A DNA stretch of 18,897 bases from assembly GCA_002179805.1 (NCBI GenBank), contig NAVB01001716.1:1-18897 (forward strand), given 5' to 3'. Source of the DNA: Acanthamoeba lenticulata. Taxonomy: Eukaryota > Discosea > Longamoebia > Acanthamoebidae. Shown here piece after piece: positions 1 to 7,637 of this stretch; position 1 is the stretch's first letter; every line of letters begins with the position of its first letter. Both the position numbers and the translations under genes were made by a program. The notes beneath the pieces were generated by a model. It did no database searches and was not told the origin of the DNA. It worked only from the letters and a program-made list of their open reading frames with translations.

Positions 1-243
1 ATCGTGATCAGCCTCTTTAGCCACCCAGTGGTTGGTGGCGGCGTCAAAGGTCCAGAGGAAGTTCCCAAACTCTTGGAAGCCGCTCGATCGACTGCGGTTC
101 CGCCTTGGCTGCACACCATCGCCCACAGGCGATGCACCCGGTCCTCCTCTGCCTCCGCTCTTCCTGCGCTTTGTGTCGCCGCTGGGCTTATGATGATAGC
201 TTCCCTTGCCCTTGGGGCTCTTGCCAAAGTGTCCCCTCTTCAT
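1..243 (-). CDS. Unrecognised basic protein, 5' part only
   Basis: An open frame of 81 codons begins at an ATG (complement of 241-243) and runs off the left edge without a stop. The first 50 or so residues are rich in Gly, Lys, Arg and Ser, starting MKRGHFGKSPKGKGSYHH and followed by clusters such as KRRKSGGRGG and RRNRSRSS. This suggests a disordered, possibly nucleic-acid-binding tail. After it comes a more ordered stretch, FGNFLWTFDAATNHWVAKEA, which has the aromatic and acidic pattern of a folded motif that I cannot name. The gene faces away from the kinase gene at 858, so the two would share the region 244-857. No splice donor is obvious in the visible part. No function is assigned. Confidence 0.5.
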   Translation of the reverse strand, partial: MKRGHFGKSPKGKGSYHHKPSGDTKRRKSGGRGGPGASPVGDGVQPRRNRSRSSGFQEFGNFLWTFDAATNHWVAKEADHD

Positions 244-857
244 AGCGCCGCTTGAGTGTGTAGGTAGTGCGATGCGCTCGCTGAGCGGAAAGATGAGTTT
301 CAGAACACCAGATGCGCGTGGCCGCTGTCTCCGAACGTCAAAAAGTTGCGGAAGTGTTGTGTGCGACCTCCCGACCAACCACCACCTCGATTTTCTGACA
401 AGTCTTCTCACCTTCTTCCTTCTTCTCTCTTCGCGGACCAACTGCCTTCGCTGCAGTTCCCGCCTTTTTCTTTCCCCCAGATTTCCTGGTTTGCGTGAAG
501 GAAAAGAGCAAAGAAAAAGTAAACCAAAAAAGCTAAATGATGCAACATTTGATTGATGCCCGGCACGCGACAAGAGGGAACAAGAGGGAGAACGTTGAGC
601 AGCATTTTTCAACCTTGGAGCCCGTAGAAAAGTACCATGGCAAAAGGGAGCTTGCATTACATCATTTTTTTTTGCCTTCAAAGAAAGGCAGAAAGCTCGC
701 ATGGTACCGGAAAGGAAAGGCACGCGCGGAATGCGCCTGTTCACGTGCTTAGAGCGAGGACGAGCGCAAGCGCCTTCCCTGGTGATTTAGTGCGTTTGGG
801 GATTATGGTGGCCTGTTGACGGAGGAAGCCGGAAGTAAGTTAGTAAGCAAACCAGAG
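244..857. promoter_or_regulatory. Divergent intergenic region with presumed promoters for both flanking genes
   Basis: This 614-nt stretch separates two genes transcribed in opposite directions and has no convincing coding exon. It holds a pyrimidine-rich block at about 405-485 followed by a purine/A-rich block at about 495-540, a run of nine T at 665-673, and a palindromic E-box-like CACGTG at 742-747. An E2F-like TTCCCGCC lies near 458-465. No clear TATA box was seen. That promoters lie here follows from gene orientation only; none of the sites is verified. Confidence 0.35.
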
Positions 858-3800
858 ATGTCCGAGGAGAAGGAAAAGTCGAGGTGGCTGACGAAGGTAA
901 TTCAAAAAGACAAGCGTTTGCTTTGCTTGGAAGTTTAGAGACTGATCATCGAGTAACGTCTATGTGCGCAGAGTTCCTCACAGCGGTCAACACGACGGGC
1001 GAGCTCAGGTGGTACTTCACGAGCAAACTGGGAGCAGGAGAAGGACAAAGAAGAGGAGAAAAGGTGCCGCTCTGCGTCACGGGATGACTGCGTCGCCTCA
1101 ACTAAATCTCACCTCGTAATCGATCAGCAGAGCGCCACGAATAGGAGGGAGCCTGCTGGCCAAGTTTGCGAAGGCGCGACTCAAAGGCAAGGGTCGGACA
1201 GAAGGTAGCAGCAACACTATGCCAGCCCCTGATCGAGGGCGAGCTGGCACCAGCCCTACACAACAGCGCAAGGCTGTGCGCCAGCGAAAATCGTCTGAGT
1301 TCAAAGACGTTCGCGAGATTGTCTCTCCAGCGGTACTGTTCCCCGCTTCCCTGTAGGTCTCGTCTGCTACGCTCTGCTGACTGGGTGTTTTCTGCCTCTC
1401 AGAGCGGAACAAGCATGTCGAGCAAGCGCGCGTCGTTGACTTTCCGTACGACTTGCTACCTTGCCTCTTGTCTTGGTGTCTGAGAGCTCATGCAGCCATG
1501 GCGTGAGTACTAGAAAAATCTCGGGAGAAGAAGAACACCTGGCGCTTCTCTCTGCCGGAGCAGCTTCACAATCGGGTGGGCGAAGACAGGCGCGTCTTCC
1601 CGGCACACTCCGTCAACTCGATCATGAATGGCGACCCCAACGACCTCTTCACCCTGCGCAGAAAGCTGGGCGATAGGTAAGCCGGTCTGTCATGCCTGGA
1701 TTCAAACAACGCAGACTTCTCACTCCTTTAGCGTACACAGCCCACAAGCAGTCGTTCACAAGGCAATGGTTAAAGAAACTGGATTCGAGGTCGCCTCCAA
1801 AATCATTCATGTGCAAGGCCAAGGCGAGATCTCGACGACATCCGTGTACGTTGTGTTCCACTTGCCTGTCCCCTTTTTAACCCATGCGCGGCATGCACCC
1901 AACAGCGCCCAGGTTGCCAATGAGATCTCTTTGCTACAGCGCGCACGCCACCCCAACTGTGCGCGCTACTACGGGACTTTCTACAATGATGACTTCATGT
2001 GGGTAAGTCGCAGTGGCCAGGCGCTTTTCATCTCCCGTCTCACTCTTACTTGATGACCTGACCTTGCACGTCATTCGTCTCTGACCTGGGGCAGATCATC
2101 ATGGAGTATTGCGCCATGGGAAGTCTTACGGCTATGCAAAAATATGGGATCCGCTTCTCGGAACTGCAGTTGACATCTATCACCACCTCCGTCCTCCACG
2201 GCCTCTCCTATCTGCACACGATGGGAATCGTACGCACTTCTTTTGCATTCATTCATTCCATCGGGCCAAGTGGTTTAAGTGCCTTCTGCGCTTGACAGGT
2301 TCACCGCAATCTCAAGTGCTCCAACGTTCTCATGAACGAGCTGGGCGATGCCAAGCTTGGTACGCACGTCTGCTTGTGAATGGAGATCAACATGAGACAC
2401 TCACTTGTTTTGTGTTGGCCCGCTCCAGCCGACTTTGGGATGCCCTATCTGTGGACGCGAACGCTGATCAAGGCCCACGGCCTGACGCCCTCGCCTTTGT
2501 GGCTCGCGCCGGAGGTCTACGCCGGCGGCACCTACAACGAAGCCGCAGACATTTGGTACCGTGCATGCTCCCTCGAATGCTCATCTCGCTGTGGTGTCTC
2601 ACTCAACTTCCCTTGTTCTCTAGGGCGCTGGGCATCACTTTGATCGAGATGGCCGACGGCCAGCCGCCGTACGCGATGGAGGATCCCCTGCGGGTACGGT
2701 GGTGTCTTGCTTTCGTTGAACCTTCAACACATCAGCCAAGCTCACCCTTTTTATGCAGGCTGCACATCAATTGGCCAGCCGGCCACCACCCACTGTGCTC
2801 GAGCCGACCAAGTGGTCTCCGGCCTTCATCGACTTCATCAACCAATGCCTGCAAAAGGACCCCGCGAAGCGACCATCTGCGCGAGAGCTGCTACGACACG
2901 ACTTTTTCAACAACTACGACAGCAGGTACGTGGACCAACGAGCTTCATGACAACGCTTGTCCTTTCATCCTCATCCTCATCGCCACTGCGTGCTACCAGG
3001 CGGAGCGAAGAGGTGATAACGAGGCTTTTGCAGCAGTACCAGCGGCTAAGAACGAAAAAGGTGGCACAGATGGTACGACACACCATCATCGATCATGAAC
3101 AAGAATGGCGTAGGCCGAACCTCACTTTGTGGGTGAGGACATCTCAGCAGGCAGAGAACCGCACACAACAAAAGACGCAGCTGCAAGTGTTACAGGACAT
3201 GGCCGGCAACCCCCCAACACCGGACACGCCATCGGAAGAGCCCAAGGACGTCACCGTCAAGCGACATTCTCGACAGCTCAGCGAGGGCAAGGTTCGCGCC
3301 TCCGCCTTTCTTGTTATTTTTATTTGTTAGATAACTATTTTAAAATTATGATTGGTTTGGGCAACAGGGGAAGCGGATGTCGAAGGAATTCATCTCCAAC
3401 ATCGTCCACTACGTGCGCAACGAACTCAACATCGGATCAAACGTGCAGAAGGAAAAGGAAAAGGAGAAGGAGAAGGAGAAGGAGATGAAGGAGCGAGAGC
3501 AACCAGCCCCGATCACCGAGGAGCTGATCACCGAGCTGGACGGCGACACCACCTACACCGGCACCGGTTCGTCAAACCTCCTCCTTCTTACGAACCACAA
3601 ACGGAGTGAGCTAACGACGATGATGACCGATCATGTTGTCTCCTTCACAGACGAGGGCATCGAATTTGGGAACGACTCGTCGCTCATGTCCTCGACGGAC
3701 TCGTCATCGTCGCTGTCGAGCAGTTGCAGCGAATCTCCGCCGCTCTTGTCACCTCTGTCGGGCGCCACAACGATCCTGCCCGCCCAGCGCTGCATCAGCG

Positions 3801-5077
3801 AAGGCGAGGCCGGGACGTTGCCCTACTCGACGTCGGCGCCCGGGCCCTTCCCCATCATCCGCAATTCGTGGGATCGGCGCGACGACTATGACGGCGAAGG
3901 GACCGGGCCTCGCTCGCCGCCATGTCACGACTTGGAGGGCCCGCAAGAAGATGTACACGCTTATGAGCTTGTCTTGACCATTACTTACTTGGATCACCTC
4001 TGACATCGTCATGATGTACAGAGGATGACCAGCTCGATGACGGAATCAGGGCGCGTGCGTGCTTCCCGGAAGGCGCCTGGGTACGGCCACCTTCCGCGTT
4101 GATGACTAGGGACCTTGCTGGTGGTTGTTGTGGGTGGACCGATCGATGGATCGCTTTACAACATCTACAGCAGCGCCAGGCGTGACCCTCAAGAGAGCAA
4201 CTCTTCGGCGTTTAGCCGGGTGAACCTGCCCTACAACACGTTCCGGGTTGTGGAGGACCTCAGCCCCGTCCACAACTCGCCCAACAGGTGCTCCTTCCTG
4301 CCAACCTCGTACTCAGGTGCGCTGTTGTAACGCTGATCGTTGTCTCCTTCTTCTTTTGCTATTGGCTCCGCAGCGCCAAGAAAGAGGTCTCTTTTGCCAC
4401 GGAGAAGCGAGAGAGCGAAGGAGGAGACAAGAAGAACGCCAACGGCATTCCGGCCTTCCGCGGCAAGCGCGGAGGCGCAGAGGGCGAGGCCCGCGACGAG
4501 GAGCAGGCGCACCTGTTTCAGCTCCAGGACGAGCGAGGCATCCAGCTCGAGCACTACCTCAACCAGCCCATCTTGAGCGTGATCAACGAGCTTCTCAGCT
4601 GGAAGGCCAGGTGAGTCCTGATGCCAAAGCCTTGCATTCCATGCATTCTCACATTCCTTCTCGTTCCGCGTGGTTGTGCTGCTCAGGTGCCAGCAGCTGG
4701 AGATGGAGATGGCGCAGTTGATTTTGGAGAAACAGAAGCAGAGCCAGCTCATCCAGCAGTCGCAACAGCTGCTGCAGTACTCGCTGTCGTCGCAAACCAC
4801 CACGACGTCGGTGCAGCTCCACTCGCCGCACCCGCCCATGAGCGGCTCGCCCGTGCTGCCGCGAGGCCCGGCGGGCGGGCCCTCGTCCTCGTCCGCGGCC
4901 TCCGCCGCGTCGGTGGTGAGCAACTACTTTGCCCCGACGTCGGCCGTGCCCCGCCCCACGACCCCGACCCACATCATCTCGTCGTCGACCCGGACCTCCT
5001 CCTCCTCCTCTTCTTCCGCCGCCCAAGGCGACAAGCGACGGCGCTCCACCTCCTCGGTGCAAAACGCCATCTGGTGA
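858..5077 (+). CDS. STE20/MST-like protein kinase, probable pseudokinase (HRN catalytic loop)
   Basis: Join 858-896, 972-1063, 1128-1332, 1403-1445, 1514-1676, 1741-1843, 1913-2002, 2095-2229, 2299-2359, 2429-2555, 2624-2693, 2759-2925, 3000-3072, 3151-3291, 3368-3566, 3651-3952, 4022-4080, 4171-4287, 4374-4610, 4687-5077. This totals 2,814 nt (937 aa), in frame at every junction. The kinase domain spans about residues 175-430. Visible elements are the VAIK-type lysine (VASK, K201), the helix-C glutamate (NEISLL, E219), HRNLKCSN at 292-299, DFG at 312-314, APE at 337-339 and a STE20-like end (DPAKRPSARELLRHDFF). The C-lobe most resembles MST/Hippo kinases. Two features suggest weak or absent catalysis: Asn replaces the catalytic Asp at residue 294, and the glycine loop reads LGDSPQAVVHK, keeping only its first glycine. 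The N-terminal 170 residues are basic and Ser-rich. The tail holds a Glu-Lys tract, Ser-rich segments, and a Gln-rich helical stretch at about 770-840 that could be a coiled coil. The start is the first in-frame ATG; exons 1-4 are less certain because no homology anchors them. Confidence 0.85.
3449..3484 (+). repeat. AAG-GAA/GAG hexanucleotide-like repeat encoding a Lys-Glu run
   Basis: Alternating AAG and GAA/GAG codons give a Lys-Glu run of about 12 residues inside exon 15 of the kinase-like gene, just after the segment VHYVRNELNIGSNVQ. Alternating charges of this kind often form a solvent-exposed helix. The repeat is simple enough to vary in length between strains. The mix of GAA and GAG suggests it is not a freshly expanded pure microsatellite. 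Confidence 0.75.
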
Positions 5078-5447
5078 GCGGCGACGAGGGAACGACCAAC
5101 CACATCACAACACATAGTCGGGGAACTCACGATGTACAGGAAAAGACGGTTATCTATTCATGATGAAAAACAAAGAAACGAGATATTAGAGCGTAAAAGT
5201 GATTGGATGTGGAAATTTCGACGTAGTGCTGCTGCAGTGGAACCGGCGCTGTAAGGATGATCTCCGGAGGCCATTTAAAGTTCCGGCCTATTGGCAACAG
5301 GCAATGATAATGACTTTTCCAATCGCTCTAGGACAAATGGACAAAGTACTATCAGGACATATGAGCTATTCTGTTTTAATAGCCAACCAAACAACATTCA
5401 TAAACAACCACCACGACCAGAGCAGCCTTGCTAACACCTGCTGAATC
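5078..5447. promoter_or_regulatory. Intergenic region, presumed 3' flank of the kinase gene and promoter of the lectin gene
   Basis: About 370 nt between two plus-strand genes, clearly more AT-rich than the coding DNA on either side. The left part (to about 5200) has A-rich stretches (TGATGAAAAACAAAGAAACG) likely to serve as the kinase gene's 3' UTR, but no canonical AATAAA. Before the lectin ATG there is an ATTTAAAG element at about 5273-5280 and a TTTTAATAG element at about 5374-5382, either of which could act as a TATA-like box. Small ORFs here have no recognisable content. If the lectin is encystation-specific, its control elements should lie here; that is inference. Confidence 0.35.
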
Positions 5448-7514
5448 ATGACAATGCGTCTCCTTACCGTCTTCGTCCTCATCCTCGTACTAGTGGCCCA
5501 ACAGTGCTTCGGCCATGGCTACGATGACGCCGACAGTTACGACGACTACGGCGACGACAGCTACGACGAGAGCGACGATGACCAAAGCGACCAGACCTAT
5601 GATAGTCAGGAATACGACGACGATGGAGAAGACTGGGGGCAGTCGTACCACTCCCATGACTCTCAATACAAGCATCGCCAGAGTCCGTCTCCCTGCGGTG
5701 AGAAGTCCAAGTCGCCATCTCCCTCGCCTTCGGCTCCGTGCCCCAAGTCTCCCTCTGCTTCACCTTCCCCAACATGTCCGAAGAAGGTGTCTCCCTCTCC
5801 GTCGAGCATGATCCCATCTCGGAGTGCAAGCCCTTCACCATCTTCATCGGCTTCGACTTCACCATCTTCGTCTCCTTCTTCGTCGCCATCCGTGTCCGTT
5901 GTTCCTTCCACTTCACCCTCAGGTAGTTCATCTCCTTCTGCTTCTCCTTCCCCCAGTCCCTCCGCTTCCGCATCGCCCAGTCCTTCTCTCTCCGCCAGCC
6001 CCCTCCCAAGCATCTCGACTTCTCCATCCCCTTCCTCCTCCCCTACTCCCTCTACCTCTGCTTCTCCATCGCCTTCTCTGACACCTTCTTCGTCCTCTTC
6101 TCCTTCCTTCTCTCCTTCGGCCTCGCCCTCTGTTTCGCCATCTGCTTCACCTTCCATGTCAAAACCGCCCTCTTCCTCTCCGTCCGTCTCGCCTTCAACG
6201 TCCTCTTCTGCATCGCCTTCTCCTTCTTCTTCTCCCTCTGCTTCAGCTTCCGCTTCTCCTTCGCCATCTTCTTCCCCTTCTCCCTCCCCTTCCTCTTCCC
6301 CTTCGGTCTCCCCCTCCACTTCACCCTCGCCTTCGCCTTCCTTGTCTCCTTCTCCGTCTCCTTCCTCTACCCCTTCGCCTTCTCCCTCGACGACACCTTC
6401 AGCCACTCCTTCCCCTTCCCCCACCTCGTCGCCTTCCACGTCCGTCTCCCCTATTCTGTCCACGCCTGGCCCGTCGCCACTCGCCTCGGCCTCGCCGTCG
6501 ACGTCAGTCTGCCCTCAGCCGCTGCTCGGCTCTGCCCAAGGATTCAGCGCCTTCGTGCTGGGCAACTCGGCCAGCGCGTCCAACGCCTCTGCGTTGGTGA
6601 TCGACATGGCCAACGGTGACTTTGAGGCCAAGGCAGCGGCCAACGGAGGCGTACGACTTCGTCGCTTCGGCGTGTTCGCAAACACGCCCTGCACCGAGGA
6701 AGCCAGTCAGCAGTCCACCTTGGTGGTGACCGGAGCAGTCGACTTCAGCGGGCAACTCTTCTGCGGAAACCTGATGGTGTCCAACACAAGCAGCATCTTG
6801 AACTTGCCGTCCTTCAACGCAGGAAACAGCCTCGTGGTACGTGCTCCTGTTCAGGTGCCGCCTGCCTTGTCCTCTTTCGTTAACGGGGTGACGTTGCAGG
6901 TGGGCAACGAGATCGACTTTGCGGCAGTCGGGGCCAACTTGACCGCGGTGAGCGCCTCGCTGTGCCAAGTTGAAGCGAGGCCGGCCGACACGACCATCTT
7001 CGGTGATGTTCGGCTCCTCGCTAGTGGGGGACAGACCGAGGTGAGACTTGACTTGGCCTCACGAGAAGTTCGGTCGACCTTATCATTAACGCTGAGCATG
7101 GGGCAGGTGTTTTCGGTGGAGGTCTCGACGCTCGCCAGGGCTGGGTTCATGCGTCTTGTCGGAGCTTCTTCGTCGGTCAGCTCGGTCATCATCAACGTTC
7201 TCGGCAACGGCACGGTCAGCTTCACCAACTTCTTCTTTGACACCGGTGGCGTGCCGGCTGGCCTCTTCACGTGGAACATCTGCGCGGCCGAAAGTGTGAC
7301 GATCCAGAATTTCGAATTCCCTGGTACCTCACCGTCATCGTCATCGTCTTCTTCATCGCCTTTTTCATGCCTCACCAACTCTCCTTGTGCAGGCACGCTG
7401 CTCGCTCCTCAGGCTGCGGTGACGCTCGAGAACGCGCAAGTCCAGGGTGCGGTCGTGGCCGCCACGCTGACCGGCGCAGGAGGCGGCCAGATCAACGTAG
7501 CTCGTTGCCCGTAG
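5448..7514 (+). CDS. Secreted choice-of-anchor A domain protein, Jonah-type cyst-wall lectin candidate
   Basis: Join 5448-7323, 7393-7514, giving 665 aa; reading through the intron gives 688 aa. Residues 1-23 ([20 protein letters not shown]...) form a clear secretion signal. Residues 24-70 are rich in Asp, Tyr and Ser. From about 71 to 350 runs a Ser-Pro linker, with Ala and Thr interspersed. The C-terminal 315 or so residues match the choice-of-anchor A pattern: an [11 protein letters not shown] start, the strand [18 protein letters not shown], a [18 protein letters not shown] strand, then [19 protein letters not shown] and a final GGGQINVA. In Acanthamoeba, such domains behind a signal peptide and a low-complexity spacer occur in Jonah lectins, which bind cellulose in the cyst wall. 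No membrane anchor is visible after the domain, which fits an extracellular matrix protein. The family is well supported; wall location and ligand are inferred. A second ATG at codon 3 is an equally possible start. Confidence 0.82.
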   Translation: MTMRLLTVFVLILVLVAQQCFGHGYDDADSYDDYGDDSYDESDDDQSDQTYDSQEYDDDGEDWGQSYHSHDSQYKHRQSPSPCGEKSKSPSPSPSAPCPKSPSASPSPTCPKKVSPSPSSMIPSRSASPSPSSSASTSPSSSPSSSPSVSVVPSTSPSGSSSPSASPSPSPSASASPSPSLSASPLPSISTSPSPSSSPTPSTSASPSPSLTPSSSSSPSFSPSASPSVSPSASPSMSKPPSSSPSVSPSTSSSASPSPSSSPSASASASPSPSSSPSPSPSSSPSVSPSTSPSPSPSLSPSPSPSSTPSPSPSTTPSATPSPSPTSSPSTSVSPILSTPGPSPLASASPSTSVCPQPLLGSAQGFSAFVLGNSASASNASALVIDMANGDFEAKAAANGGVRLRRFGVFANTPCTEEASQQSTLVVTGAVDFSGQLFCGNLMVSNTSSILNLPSFNAGNSLVVRAPVQVPPALSSFVNGVTLQVGNEIDFAAVGANLTAVSASLCQVEARPADTTIFGDVRLLASGGQTEVRLDLASREVRSTLSLTLSMGQVFSVEVSTLARAGFMRLVGASSSVSSVIINVLGNGTVSFTNFFFDTGGVPAGLFTWNICAAESVTIQNFEFPGTSPSSSSSSSSPFSCLTNSPCAGTLLAPQAAVTLENAQVQGAVVAATLTGAGGGQINVARCP
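5690..6500 (+). repeat. Low-complexity Ser-Pro repeat tract in the lectin gene
   Basis: About 800 nt of pyrimidine-rich coding DNA made of imperfect TCT/TCC/TCG and CCT/CCC/CCA codons, encoding units such as [12 protein letters not shown] and SSSPSVSPS. Synonymous codons vary freely, so the array is kept for its peptide rather than being a recent exact DNA expansion. The product would be an extended, probably heavily O-modified spacer between the acidic N terminus and the choice-of-anchor A domain. The strong strand asymmetry creates a long spurious Glu/Gly-rich frame on the other strand. Confidence 0.9.
7324..7392 (+). other. 69-nt in-frame, stop-free intron in the lectin gene
   Basis: The donor reads CCTG|GTACCTC and the acceptor TTGTGCAG|GC. 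Removing 69 nt joins NFEFPG directly to TLLAPQAAV, as expected for choice-of-anchor A proteins, where this is a continuous segment. The length is a multiple of three and no stop is present, so retention would add 23 residues rich in Ser and Pro with two Cys. The intron call rests on domain continuity and splice signals, not on transcript data. Confidence 0.75.
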
Positions 7515-7637
7515 CTCCACTTCTTCATACAGTGATACTCCTCCTCTGAGACGTGATCCCACCAATCATGTACACACCTCCCATTTTGTCATCTTCTTCT
7601 CCCCAAGCAACATATTTTTGCAATCGATCCACCATCG
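7515..7637. other. Convergent 3' intergenic spacer
   Basis: Only 123 nt separate the stop of the lectin gene from the stop of the minus-strand ATRIP-like gene. Both 3' ends must form here or overlap. The plus strand is pyrimidine-rich (CATCTTCTTCTCCCCAAGC) and includes CATATTTTTG at about 7609-7618. No canonical AATAAA is visible on either strand. Confidence 0.5.

Noticed and set aside
4231..4923. Minus-strand open frame of 230 codons
   Set aside because: It lies opposite exons 18-20 of the kinase-like gene and crosses their introns; its residues are a complement artefact.
5199..5444. Open frame of about 80 codons in the intergenic region before the lectin gene
   Set aside because: Its AT-rich composition differs from genes in this window, it has no recognisable motif, and it ends just before the lectin ATG where a promoter is expected.
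5663..6463. Minus-strand open frame of 266 codons, almost all Glu, Gly and Ala
   Set aside because: It is the complement of the Ser-Pro repeat in the lectin gene; the lack of stops follows from the pyrimidine-only bias of the plus strand, and there is no domain or independent start context.
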